Source: Bradyrhizobium sp. 1 (GTDB lineage Bacteria; Pseudomonadota; Alphaproteobacteria; Rhizobiales; Xanthobacteraceae). From it: a stretch of 42,897 nt of DNA. The stretch lies in assembly GCF_023073315.1 (NCBI RefSeq), contig NZ_JADPJH010000033.1:321612-364508 (forward strand). The letters are read 5' to 3'. A program made the position numbers and the translations under genes. The notes below the pieces were generated by a model that saw only the letters and a list, made by a program, of their open reading frames with translations, had not been told where the DNA came from and made no database searches. Positions 24,472 to 33,202 of this stretch are shown piece by piece. Position 1 is the stretch's first letter. Every line of letters starts with the position of its first letter.

Positions 24472-25814
24472 TATCGTCCCCCGTCCGCCAATATCGCATC
24501 GATTTCGCGATCCAATTCACCGAGTTGGCCGCGCTCCTCCGCCCGCTGCACGGCGGCGATCGCGACCTCGTAGTCCTTAAGTTCGTTGTCGCCAGTCGCG
24601 TCGAGCTTCATTTGAGCGATGAGACGTCGCTGCTCGGGCTCTCTGAGCCGGAAGATCTTGGTCGCGACGCTTCTGACGGTGACGGGCTTTTCGGGCTCGA
24701 CCATCATCGGTAGCTCCATGGCCTGGGGAGAAGCTTCCGCCATTTTATCCTCTCTCCGTTCCACCCTAGCGGGTTGCCGCTGACGTTGCCACGCCGGAAG
24801 ATCGAGAGGGTTATCGTGCGCCTCGTTATGGTTGCGATCGAATACCGGAGTAAAATGGTCCACCTCGTGGGCACGCGCCCAAACCTTGACGCGCAGTTTT
24901 TCACGCCCCTCGATCTCCACGACGGACGCTTCGATCCAGTTATAGCCAGGTCTCCAGTTGGGCGCGTCCCGGTCGGGCTGCAGCGCACCGGCCCGGACGC
25001 GGACGAAATACTTATGCTCTTCCACCCGCTCCGTATGTTCGTGACCGAACAACTGCACCTGGACGACGCCTTCCATGCGCTCCTGGAAGGGCGCTTTGTT
25101 TTTGATCCAGTTGAACGGGTGGTGGCACATCACGAGGTGGGCGACTCCGTCGTCACGCTCGATCTGGGCGGCGGCCGGGTCGACCAGCATCTTGTTCACG
25201 TTCTCGTCGTCGGTGAGGTCGGAGACTAAGACCGAATTGAAGCCCCAGATTCGCAGTTTCCAGCCATCGTTGAGGTCGACGTCGCGCCGCACATACGGCT
25301 TCGACACGTTCTCGACGACCTTTCCGTCCTTGCCCTTGATGTTGTAGGGCCCGATCGGGCAGAGCAGTTTCGCCGCGAAGTGCCTATTGTAGTTCTCAAG
25401 CGGGCCGAAAAGGATCTGGGATGAGTGAGGGTCGTGCAGCCATTTGACGAGCTTGCGATCAACGTCCGCCGCCTTCGTTGCGCGCAGATCGCGCCTGGCC
25501 GCCTCGAAAGCCGGATTGTCTTCGGCCTTCAGATCGACGTCGTGGTTCCCGGGGATGGACAGCACGTCCTCGATCGCGCACCCCGCAGCAGGGCAGAGAT
25601 CGTTCACCAGCCACGAATATGCGAAATCGTACTCGTCCTTCCGGCCATGATAGGCGATGTCGCCCGACAGCAGGATTATATCCGGTGAACACAGCCGGGC
25701 TCTCATGTGCCTCACATCGTGAATCAGATCATCCCGCAACCCGCGGTTTGGGTCATCATCGAACCCGATCTCTCCGTGTTTGAAGTGGATGTCGGAAATG
25801 TGCAGCATCAACAT
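24471..25814 (-). CDS. Calcineurin-like metallophosphoesterase with C-terminal adaptor
   Basis: A 447-residue protein, first gene of the GTPase operon. The calcineurin-like motifs are complete: HISDIHF (residues 5-11, D-x-H), LLSGDIAYHG, IPGNHDVD, MCHHPFNW and FGHEHTE. A Glu/Pro-rich linker (residues ~335-370) leads to a ~75-residue helical C-terminal module (VRSVATKIFRL to LDREIDAIL), resembling a short adaptor that docks effectors to GTPase systems. The start ATG 25814 is chosen because the conserved strand begins three residues later; ATG 25808 is equally possible. Metallophosphoesterases can cleave nucleic acids or nucleotides, so this is the candidate effector. The substrate cannot be read from sequence. 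Confidence 0.85.
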   Translation of the reverse strand: MLMLHISDIHFKHGEIGFDDDPNRGLRDDLIHDVRHMRARLCSPDIILLSGDIAYHGRKDEYDFAYSWLVNDLCPAAGCAIEDVLSIPGNHDVDLKAEDNPAFEAARRDLRATKAADVDRKLVKWLHDPHSSQILFGPLENYNRHFAAKLLCPIGPYNIKGKDGKVVENVSKPYVRRDVDLNDGWKLRIWGFNSVLVSDLTDDENVNKMLVDPAAAQIERDDGVAHLVMCHHPFNWIKNKAPFQERMEGVVQVQLFGHEHTERVEEHKYFVRVRAGALQPDRDAPNWRPGYNWIEASVVEIEGREKLRVKVWARAHEVDHFTPVFDRNHNEAHDNPLDLPAWQRQRQPARVERREDKMAEASPQAMELPMMVEPEKPVTVRSVATKIFRLREPEQRRLIAQMKLDATGDNELKDYEVAIAAVQRAEERGQLGELDREIDAILADGGR

Positions 25815-26005
25815 GATGTTAGGGCGCCTTCTGGCTTGCAGAGCGCTAGGCGAAATATTGGACGCGCTGCCGCTCCGATATAAATGTTCCCGGTTCGGTC
25901 TGCCAGCACCCAATTCTCCAAACTACGTTCGAGGTGATGGCTGATTTTCGTCCGAACCCAGGTTCGCGACTCGACTCCAATGTTCATGATATGTTCTATT
26001 GTGGC

Positions 26006-26416
26006 ATGGCCGACCGACCCGCGAGCTGGCGCATGCCGACCCGAGACCAAGTGGAGAAGATGGCATCCGCCGTCCGCACGAGCGCGCTTCCGTCACCTGG
26101 ACTGGCACCCGATGGCGACTTGCCGTCGGAATACTGGCAGGCACTCCTGGAGGACGCCCGCGCCGACGTGGGCCGCCCGGGCCCGGGCTCATCCGCACGC
26201 CTGCTGCAGCTAAGCCAAATTCCCCAGCATTTACTGAGGGTGTCCTGCAGGCGCTGCGCCCGAACCGTCGAGATTCAGAGGGTGGATGCCGTCCGGCTCT
26301 ACGGTTCGGACGCGGTCTGGAAGGACGTCGGCCAGCGCCTGCTGGACAACACGTGCTCCAACCGGACCGGGCGCCATGAGGAAGACGGCTGCTGGCCGTC
26401 GTACGACACACCGTAG
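26006..26416 (+). CDS. Conserved hypothetical protein with zinc-ribbon-like Cys pattern
   Basis: A 136-residue protein, with the N terminus uncertain (ATG 25937 is an alternative). The C-terminal half carries CRRC (Cys81/84), then RVDAVRLYGSDAVWKDVGQR, Cys117 and Cys129 in EEDGCW, consistent with a small zinc-binding fold. I associate this type with Rhizobiales, where such genes recur beside DNA of mobile origin; no function is known. It is divergent from the GTPase operon and 95 bp ahead of another four-Cys protein. Confidence 0.6.
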   Translation: MADRPASWRMPTRDQVEKMASAVRTSALPSPGLAPDGDLPSEYWQALLEDARADVGRPGPGSSARLLQLSQIPQHLLRVSCRRCARTVEIQRVDAVRLYGSDAVWKDVGQRLLDNTCSNRTGRHEEDGCWPSYDTP

Positions 26417-26511
26417 CCGGCGGGACCGGCCATGGCCCCGAAGCACCACCCGCCCCCCTCAGTGGCGGCGACCGCAAGGCATTGGCCAAGGAGCTCGGCC
26501 ATGCGCGCGCC

Positions 26512-26880
26512 ATGACCACGATCCTTGCCGCTCAGGCAGCCGAAGCCCGGACCAAGGGCGAGGCGCTGATCCGGACGGCCGACCGGCTTCTTTGCGAAAG
26601 CTGGAACGAGCGCATGTGGGCGGACGGGGAGCCGATCGATCCGTCGCCGACGATCGATCAGGCCGTGAACGGGGGATACCCGTGGCTCGAGATCGAGTGC
26701 TCCCGCTGCAGGACCAAGCGGGACGTCGACCTCGCCTCGCTGCGCCATCCCTCGACTACGTTCGTCCACGACCTCGCGAGCCGGCTCCGCTGCAGCAAGT
26801 GCGCCAAGGCCAATCGCCGGCCGCCGGCGACGCTGCTACAGTTGGTGCAGCGCCCTCGCCAGGCCGCTCCGGAGACCTGA
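26512..26880 (+). CDS. Small zinc-ribbon hypothetical protein
   Basis: A 122-residue protein with two Cys pairs, Cys63-x-x-Cys66 (IECSRC) and Cys94-x-x-Cys97 (LRCSKC), spaced like a zinc ribbon, after a helical N terminus (EARTKGEALIRTADRLL). I use ATG 26512; a TTG ten codons upstream (26482) is possible. It ends 13 bp before a SEL1-repeat gene. Like its upstream neighbour it looks like a rhizobial accessory protein of unknown role; nucleic-acid binding is a guess from the ribbon. Confidence 0.6.
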   Translation: MTTILAAQAAEARTKGEALIRTADRLLCESWNERMWADGEPIDPSPTIDQAVNGGYPWLEIECSRCRTKRDVDLASLRHPSTTFVHDLASRLRCSKCAKANRRPPATLLQLVQRPRQAAPET

Positions 26881-26893
26881 AGGAGAGAGCAAA

Positions 26894-27805
26894 ATGTTCG
26901 CGCGCTGCCTGCTCTTAGTGATGAGTGTCCTGCTCACGGTTTCGCAAACCAGTGCAAAATCACAAATCGACGATCTGGTGGATCGAGCGAAAAAGGGCGA
27001 CCCGGAGGCTCAGTTTGAGTTGGGTAGCCGTTACGCGCCGAATACGCCTGGTGGATATCAGATCTTACCCAAAGGAGATGAGTCCATGTCCGATGGAAGC
27101 CGGGTCCAGACAAATTTCCAGTCGGCCGTCGACTGGTTGCGTAGAGCCGCGGATCGCGATTACGCGCCAGCCCAGTTCGCGCTAGGTCTGATTTTATATC
27201 AAGGAGACGGATCTCTTGAAGATCGTACAGATGAAATCGAATCTGCGCGGTGGCTGAGAAAATACCTGGAAAACAGTCACGCGAATAAGGTCGATGCGGT
27301 GAAGGCTCAATTCATGATTGGGATGGAATACCAATTCTTCAACAAGTGCGACCCCTATTGGACGCGCAGCCGTCCGGGAGATCCCATATCATTCGATGGC
27401 CTGTACTGCGGAGATGCACGCGAAGGCAAACATCTGACGGAAGACTACCCGGCGTCAGCACAATATTTGCGGTTGGCTGCTAAAGCCGGCGATCAGGCCG
27501 CTCAGTATCAACTGGCCAGATTGTACCAAGATGGAAAAGGCGTTCCACAGGACTACCAAGAGGCGGCAAAATGGTATCTGTCTGCCATCGGTTCGGGCTT
27601 CTCTCGCGCACGCGGGCCGCTGGGTAAACTGTACGTCGAAATGAGGGATTTGGTATCGGCACACATGTGGTTCAACTTGGCTGCCCTAACCGATGATCGA
27701 TGGGCTGCCGAGGAACGAGATAATATCGCCCAGAAAATGACGCCCGCTCAGATTGCCGAAGCACAAAAACTGGCAAGAGAGTGGACGGAGACGAATGCGA
27801 GGTAG
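26894..27805 (+). CDS. Secreted SEL1-repeat protein
   Basis: A 303-residue protein with a signal peptide (MFARCLLLVMSVLLTVSQTSA). SEL1-like repeats follow: AKKGDPEAQFELGSRY, AADRDYAPAQFALGLILYQGDG, AAKAGDQAAQYQLARLYQDGKGVPQDYQEAAKWY and a final unit ending AHMWFNLAA. SEL1 repeats form an alpha-helical solenoid used for protein binding. A strong AGGAGAG site precedes the ATG. It is 11 bp upstream of the SRAP gene. Its partner is unknown. It could be a periplasmic adaptor, or only a bystander gene. Confidence 0.85.
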   Translation: MFARCLLLVMSVLLTVSQTSAKSQIDDLVDRAKKGDPEAQFELGSRYAPNTPGGYQILPKGDESMSDGSRVQTNFQSAVDWLRRAADRDYAPAQFALGLILYQGDGSLEDRTDEIESARWLRKYLENSHANKVDAVKAQFMIGMEYQFFNKCDPYWTRSRPGDPISFDGLYCGDAREGKHLTEDYPASAQYLRLAAKAGDQAAQYQLARLYQDGKGVPQDYQEAAKWYLSAIGSGFSRARGPLGKLYVEMRDLVSAHMWFNLAALTDDRWAAEERDNIAQKMTPAQIAEAQKLAREWTETNAR

Positions 27806-27816
27806 GGGCAAGCACG

Positions 27817-28542
27817 ATGTGCAACCTCTACAGCATCACCACCAACCAGGCCGCTATCAGCGCGCTGTTCCGCGTAGTCAACCGCTACGTCGGCAACTTG
27901 GCGCCGATGCCGGGCGTCTTTCCCGACTACAAAGCGCCGATCGTTCGGACCGGACCCGACGGCCGCGAACTCGCGACCGCCCGTTGGGGCATGCCCTCGT
28001 CGGCGCACGCGCTCATGGGGGCGACCAAGAAGCGCGCCGCGAAGCTGGACGCCAAGGGCAAGACCGTCGATTTCAAGGAATTGCTCCGGATGGAACCGGA
28101 CTCCGGGACGACCAACATCCGGAACGTGAAGTCCAAGCATTGGACGCGCTGGCTGGGTCCGGAGCACCGCTGCCTAGTGCCGTTCAACTCGTTCAGCGAG
28201 TTCAACAAGGCCGAAGGCGGCGACATCTGGTTCGCGCTCGACGAAACCCGGCCGCTCCTCTGCTTCGCCGGCATCTGGACCAATTGGACGTCGGTCCGGA
28301 AGGTCAAGGAAGGCGAGACGACCAACGACCTCTACGCGTTTCTTACGACGGAGCCGAACGCCGAGGTAGGCGCCATCCATCCCAAGGCGATGCCGGTGAT
28401 CCTGACCACACCGACCGAGGTCGAGACCTGGATGACCGCTCCGGCCGAGGAAGCCCTGAAGCTGCAGCGGCCGCTTCCAGATAGCGCGCTCCAGATCGTC
28501 GCCCGCGGCGTGAAGGAGGATAGCGCATCTTCGCTTTCCTAA
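27817..28542 (+). CDS. SOS-response-associated peptidase (SRAP/HMCES/YedK)
   Basis: A 241-residue SRAP protein. The mature protein begins Met-Cys2 (MCNLYSIT), and Cys2 is the residue that crosslinks to abasic sites in single-stranded DNA after removal of the initiator Met. Other conserved stretches are MPGVFPDYKAP, ARWGMPS, NVKSKHW, RCLVPFNSFSEF and AIHPKAMPVIL. Some positions differ from the most common family motifs, such as FNSFSEF. It protects abasic DNA during replication. The start is fixed by the Cys2 requirement, although the frame is open from 27781. It lies just after the SEL1-repeat gene. Confidence 0.9.
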   Translation: MCNLYSITTNQAAISALFRVVNRYVGNLAPMPGVFPDYKAPIVRTGPDGRELATARWGMPSSAHALMGATKKRAAKLDAKGKTVDFKELLRMEPDSGTTNIRNVKSKHWTRWLGPEHRCLVPFNSFSEFNKAEGGDIWFALDETRPLLCFAGIWTNWTSVRKVKEGETTNDLYAFLTTEPNAEVGAIHPKAMPVILTTPTEVETWMTAPAEEALKLQRPLPDSALQIVARGVKEDSASSLS

Positions 28543-28714
28543 TGCCCCGCGAGTTTGGGTGGCTGGCCTGAAGGGCGGCGCAGCAGCCGAACATGGAAGG
28601 GGTTCGACAGGACCGTCGAAGCGCTTACTCCGTGCATAACATTCGGACGAAAATAGAACAAACGACCCTGCTCGCCAAACGACACGACCTTGGCATTGGT
28701 GATCGAAATCAGTC

Positions 28715-29338
28715 CTAGAGATCCCAGTTCCTCGGAGGCGGGCGGTTTCGTGATGCCATGACACCGAGGAAGATCAGGCCGCAGAGTTGCACGGCTGCGA
28801 GCGCGGCAATGCCGCCATCCGTTATGTAGGGAATATATTCGAAGATAGCGCCCGGTAACACGTTGCCCTTCGCATCCTTCCGGACGGACATTGCAAAGCA
28901 CGGGGGTGCGGAGCATCCGCGCTCGTGGGCCTTTATGCGGCTTCCAACGAACGATTGGTCGAGCGGCGTTGGATCATCCCATTGATGGACGCGGCTATCG
29001 GAATAACGAACGCCAAAGAATATGAGAGCTGCCAAGCAGACGGCGGCGAATACGCTAAGGGTACCCCACGAAATGAGCGTATTCCGATTGGCGGGATCCT
29101 CGAACATCGTGTTCGGCGGTAAAATGGGCCCGATATCGCTTTGTTTTGCCAGCCTGAGATATGACCCGAGTGTCCAAGTCAAGGCCGATCCCGCTGCGAG
29201 ACTAGCGAGCAATCCAAGATATCCCCGTGAGATTAGAACACCTTCGTCCGCCCCGTTGCGCACGAAATAGGCCCACGTGAAAGCAATCGGCACGAATAAC
29301 TGTCCGATCCAGGTCCAGAGTTTCGCAAGAGGCAGCAT
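28715..29338 (-). CDS. Small membrane protein of unknown function
   Basis: A 207-residue protein with about four hydrophobic segments, near residues 8-27, 40-60, 88-110 and 172-194. A soluble loop of ~55 residues with two Cys (RGCSAPPCF) sits between the third and fourth. I do not recognise a family. It is convergent with the SRAP gene and divergent from the secreted Cys-rich protein gene. Confidence 0.6.
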   Translation of the reverse strand: MLPLAKLWTWIGQLFVPIAFTWAYFVRNGADEGVLISRGYLGLLASLAAGSALTWTLGSYLRLAKQSDIGPILPPNTMFEDPANRNTLISWGTLSVFAAVCLAALIFFGVRYSDSRVHQWDDPTPLDQSFVGSRIKAHERGCSAPPCFAMSVRKDAKGNVLPGAIFEYIPYITDGGIAALAAVQLCGLIFLGVMASRNRPPPRNWDL

Positions 29339-29543
29339 TCATTCGTCTCCTAAGCCAACCGAGATGCGCCACCTTTGGGGCGCCGGCTAGTGGAAATCGC
29401 ATCATGCCAGCAGACCAAAAACAAATTGTGCATTTCGCTATCCGAGCGCGACTAGCGTCACAAGTGTGATATAGTCGTTTTGCACCATTGGATAGTAGCT
29501 AATTTTTGCAACCGTTTTAGTCATTCCCGCATTGGGGCAGACG

Positions 29544-31622
29544 ATGCGCAAGATATTAATCGCCGTTGCGTGCAGCGTAGGCTTGGCGTTTCAAGCATCG
29601 GCCGCGGAGCCATCGGATCAGGGCCAACGGCGCCTCGTTGTCGCCCAAGCGCTGGACGTCAAGTCGCTCTTAGGTTCGATTGCAGCAAACTGGAACCCAC
29701 TCGATACAAAGCAACAGCGGTGGCGCGGGATCGCAGGCGCCGAGCAAGGGCTTGCGTCGTTGGGTGCTCCGAGTGTGGCGGTCTTCGTGGATAAGGATTC
29801 CATTTCGAAGCACGTCGAAAAGGAAATTTCGAAGGTCAGCCTCGGCGTAAACGGGTTGAAACTGCAGGCACCCGTCTTGACGTTTCGCCAACAAGGCATT
29901 GATGTGCATCTGGCATTTGAGGTTCCGATCAGTGCGGTCAGCGTAAGCGGCACCGCCGATGGCACCGTGTCACTCGCGGTCATCGGGACGAGCTTGTCTA
30001 TCCTGCCTGCGTTTTCCACGCTTCGCGTCACGAACGTCGATGCCGGCAACCAAATTATAAATGCCGGCTTAGCGGGTGTAGTGAATGCGGGTCTTTCGTC
30101 TCTGCTAAAGGCGCTCAACGCCGCCGCCCAGACTGCCGTCAAGCCCATCCCCATCGAGATCAGCCCGATCGCGCCAGTCGACATCGCCGGGCAGCTGAAG
30201 GCGATCCCTGGCGTCGTTCGCGCGGACGCCAAGCCCATTGCCATAGATTACACCTTCGCGGGCGCTGTGCCGTTGATCGATGAAACGGGCCTCACGGTCC
30301 TTGCCCGCATGGCGCCAAAAACGGAGCCAGGTCCGGGCGCCTTGCCCGAAGCCCCACAGAATGTCGATGACCAAGTGCTCGACCAGAAATTCGCAGCCTT
30401 CGGCACCAAATTCCATGCGGCGCTAGACGCTGCCTTCCCGGGCCTGCCGGCAAGCAGTCGCCCGTGGGCCGCAACTTCGAGGCTTTTCGTCGCATCCGTA
30501 CTGGCCAGAGAAACAAACAATGCAGCGGTTTCTGTCGCTTACCAAGTCAACGACGTTTCGACGACGTTCAAGTCAGGCCCAATTCAGCCTTTCAACTACG
30601 AAAGCATCTCGTGTCCGCTGCAACAGGATGCGAGAGAATGCGCCTTGCGCCAGTGTACGCTGAGCACGGACACGCGAGAATGCGCCCAGCCGCACGATGA
30701 GCGTGAGTGCGGCAGATGCGCCGATGTTCCTTGCCCAACATGGAGTAGCCCGGGACGTTTCTGCCGGAAGTGCATCAATGATCCGGTGTGTGAAGGCGCC
30801 AAGGCAACACAAAACGGCATATATGCTACAAATAAAGCAGCCTGCGAGAGCGCAAAAGCCGGTCAGAATACGCTTTACCAGACACAGTTCGTAGCCTGCC
30901 AAGCCGATGCGGGGCGGTTGAAAGCGCAGTGCGAAGCAGAAAAATCGGGACAGAACGCGATATACGCGTCTTTGAAGGCTGCGTGCGAAACGGGCAAGGA
31001 GGCCGTCAAGCGACTTCAACTGATTGGTCCGATCGGCGAAGTTCACGGCGATGCGCACGCGACAGGTACACTCAACGTCAACCTATCTGATATCACGGTC
31101 GATTCCGGGCTGGAGCGTGTTTCAGCGAAACTCGGGGTCGGCGGCGCAGCCGATATCAACGGCAATGTCGGGTTCCAGCCCTACAATGCTGGCGTAGTCG
31201 TTTGTGTATTCCCGTGGCAGGAGCCCTTCCGTACGAAGGCCACGATCCCGAGCCAGGATCTCGTTGAGGCCGTGACCGTCGATATCCATAACGAAGCGGA
31301 TCGTGTGGCGATCGAGTTCGAATTGCAGAGCCAGGAGGCCAAGTTCAGCTTGCGGCCGACTCCCGTGGAGGCTCTCTTCGTGGCTCATCCACAGGTCGCT
31401 CTCAATTGCAGCCTTGTCGCCGCGGTGGCGGGGGTCGGAGCGGCGGTTCAACCAATCACTGGTGATATGCTAGGCGGAGCCACAAGCGGCGATTTCAAGC
31501 AAAAAATTCCCAGCCTGAAGTTCGCGACGAAAGTGCCCGCGTTCGATCTGCCAGTCGCTGATGAGAAGCTGCACCTCTCGCCCCAACTCTTGAACGGCAG
31601 CATCCTGTTTTCCGCAAAGTGA
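29544..31622 (+). CDS. Secreted protein with a Cys-rich repeat segment
   Basis: A 692-residue protein with a signal peptide (MRKILIAVACSVGLAFQASA). Residues ~25-340 and 490-690 are beta-rich and resemble each other in texture (alternating hydrophobic strands such as VSLAVIGTSLSI and VEALFVAHPQVAL). Between them (~357-482) lies a Cys-rich segment: first a dense cluster with short C-x2-C and C-x3-C spacings, then three to four units of the pattern C-E-x2-K-x2-Q-N-x2-Y-x5-A-C, which would form a disulfide-linked or helical stalk. Export to the periplasm would allow disulfides. I do not recognise the family; a lipid- or surface-binding role is only a guess. ATG 29544 fits the signal peptide better than 29532. 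Confidence 0.72.
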   Translation: MRKILIAVACSVGLAFQASAAEPSDQGQRRLVVAQALDVKSLLGSIAANWNPLDTKQQRWRGIAGAEQGLASLGAPSVAVFVDKDSISKHVEKEISKVSLGVNGLKLQAPVLTFRQQGIDVHLAFEVPISAVSVSGTADGTVSLAVIGTSLSILPAFSTLRVTNVDAGNQIINAGLAGVVNAGLSSLLKALNAAAQTAVKPIPIEISPIAPVDIAGQLKAIPGVVRADAKPIAIDYTFAGAVPLIDETGLTVLARMAPKTEPGPGALPEAPQNVDDQVLDQKFAAFGTKFHAALDAAFPGLPASSRPWAATSRLFVASVLARETNNAAVSVAYQVNDVSTTFKSGPIQPFNYESISCPLQQDARECALRQCTLSTDTRECAQPHDERECGRCADVPCPTWSSPGRFCRKCINDPVCEGAKATQNGIYATNKAACESAKAGQNTLYQTQFVACQADAGRLKAQCEAEKSGQNAIYASLKAACETGKEAVKRLQLIGPIGEVHGDAHATGTLNVNLSDITVDSGLERVSAKLGVGGAADINGNVGFQPYNAGVVVCVFPWQEPFRTKATIPSQDLVEAVTVDIHNEADRVAIEFELQSQEAKFSLRPTPVEALFVAHPQVALNCSLVAAVAGVGAAVQPITGDMLGGATSGDFKQKIPSLKFATKVPAFDLPVADEKLHLSPQLLNGSILFSAK

Positions 31623-31771
31623 TCTGCCTAAGAGTGATAGGAAGGCGGCATCAAAGGCCCCTAAAAGCGGGGATTTTCGCAATAGGCAAAGCGGCTCGCG
31701 ATAAGCGGATCTTGAAAGCCTCAAATGCTGTTATGACTTCGCTCGGTTTCGCGGAGGCCTGACCGACGAAG

Positions 31772-32025
31772 GGTCATTCGGTTTTGCTCGCCGGAGGCAC
31801 TCGCGCGAGGGGCCCCACCGTCATTTCATGCCGGCATCGTTATCACTGCCCATCGCGCGGGTACATTGTCAACCGGTCTCGCGACTGCACTCGTTTTCGG
31901 GCCCCGCTGCCATTTCATAACGGCGTCGCTATCACTGTCCCGACTCCGGTTTCGATCGAAGGTTCGCAGAACGCTACTGGCCGGTCTTCGAGTTCACGCG
32001 TTTTTCGATCCGGGTCTGACGCCGC
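31772..32025. repeat. Degenerate ~90-bp tandem repeat
   Basis: Two imperfect units lie head to tail, about 31772-31860 and 31861-31950. The best-kept blocks are GGGCCCC followed by a CATTTCAT element and a TATCACTG element, at 31811-31852 and 31900-31942 (period 89 bp, roughly four in five bases equal). A third, more worn unit can be followed to about 32025, with CCGGTCT and a CGTTTTTCG-like block. Neither strand shows a convincing gene between 31623 and 32024. It resembles a decayed intergenic repeat family. Confidence 0.5.
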
Positions 32026-32525
32026 TAGGGACCGTCGGTCTCCGCCTCGTCGTCCTCGTCGAGCTTGGTCGCGAGGCTGTAGCTGACGAGCCTGGCGCTA
32101 CGGTAGCGGAGCTTCGAGCCTCTCATCACCAGGTACTTCGGGTGGCCGGCAGCGAGGACCTGCAGGACCGACGGCAGCATGTCCACCGGTATCGACATGC
32201 GCGCATCTAACCTGTCCGGGTAGGATTCGATCGAGCCGACCGCAATCGGCTTGAGGTCCTTCCGCCGCTCCTCCAGCAGGTTTGTCGACGGGAAGAGCGA
32301 CGCCGTGACCCGATCGGTCTGCAGGCCAACCGGCCGCAGCAGCCGCCCCCTCACTTTCACGTGCCGGTGCTCATGATAAGGATCGAGCGCGTTCCGAACC
32401 GAGTTGAGCGCCAGCCAGTAGCTGAAATCCCAACCCTCGATCTCGACGACGTAGTCGACGATCTCCTCTGCCGGCTTGCGCCGGCGCTTCGCCTTCCTCG
32501 GCGCCTTCTTCGGTTCGGTGCCCAT
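32025..32525 (-). CDS. Conserved hypothetical protein
   Basis: A 166-residue protein with a basic N terminus (APRKAKRRRKPAEE), then EIEGWDFSYWLALNSVRNALDPYHEH, a predicted beta-rich core, and an acidic C terminus (LDEDDEAETDGP). I have the impression that it belongs to a rhizobial family of unknown function; nothing suggests an activity. ATG 32525 is chosen because the frame upstream reads as low-quality Arg-rich sequence overlapping its neighbour. It lies 59 bp downstream of another small hypothetical on the same strand. Confidence 0.55.
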   Translation of the reverse strand: MGTEPKKAPRKAKRRRKPAEEIVDYVVEIEGWDFSYWLALNSVRNALDPYHEHRHVKVRGRLLRPVGLQTDRVTASLFPSTNLLEERRKDLKPIAVGSIESYPDRLDARMSIPVDMLPSVLQVLAAGHPKYLVMRGSKLRYRSARLVSYSLATKLDEDDEAETDGP

Positions 32526-32584
32526 CGTGCTGTCCGCCGGCGTCAGGGTGGGCGTCCAAGCTATCCGAGACGGCGCCCGGCAGG

Positions 32585-32926
32585 CTAGGAGGCGCCTTCG
32601 CCCGCCACGAGGCCGCGAAGAATTCCAGCCGCCCGACCAAATCCCGGGCGGCCTCTTCGAACCGGCCGGACCATCCTGGCGAAGTCGCCCCACCACCGGC
32701 TCGCCCAGCGCTCCTCGATGGCGTTGCCGAGCACGAGAATGAAGGTCGCTTCCACGACCTCGTTCTCGCGGAGCCGGTCGCGAAGCACGGGCACCGCGCC
32801 CACTGCTTCGCCGACCGCAGCGGCCCGCGATCTCTCGTCGGCGATGGCCTCGGCGATCTTCTCTTCGATGAAATCCAGAAGATCGAGAACGAAGGCGGCG
32901 AATTCGGCGCGTCGGCGGGTTGTCAT
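32585..32926 (-). CDS. Small helical hypothetical protein
   Basis: A 113-residue protein from ATG 32926 (ATG 32929 adjacent). It is mostly helical: AEFAAFVLDLLDFIEEKIAE and VEATFILVLGNAIEERWASR. It has no known motif. The upstream 97 codons of the open frame lack a start signal and read like noncoding sequence. It may be co-transcribed with the following hypothetical gene. Confidence 0.5.
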   Translation of the reverse strand: MTTRRRAEFAAFVLDLLDFIEEKIAEAIADERSRAAAVGEAVGAVPVLRDRLRENEVVEATFILVLGNAIEERWASRWWGDFARMVRPVRRGRPGFGRAAGILRGLVAGEGAS

Positions 32927-33202
32927 CATGTGCTCCGTCGGTCTCGATCCGGGTCGTCTAGCCGGCGAAGGTTTCACATGGGTCTCATCGGAGCTCGATG
33001 GGCCAAATTTGTTGACGGGAAATCTTCGCACCTGGCTTGTGGCAACCGCCTGCCCAACGAAGTCAGCGCCCTGGCAATTCGGCGTGAAGGGTGATGCGCT
33101 GTCGCGATATTGTCGCATAAATGTGACCAACGACGAAGCATTGCCTGCGATTACTAGCCAAAGTAGTCTTTGCATACAACGTATCCGACGCGGAGAACCG
33201 TC

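Noticed and set aside
28539..28916. A 125-codon minus-strand frame overlapping the end of the membrane protein gene.
   Set aside because: It has no start signal; part of it looks protein-like but it lies antisense or out of frame to better-supported genes.
31811..31942. A CRISPR array.
   Set aside because: Only two to three degenerate units with a period of about 90 bp and repeats of about 42 bp at roughly 80 percent identity; no cas genes.
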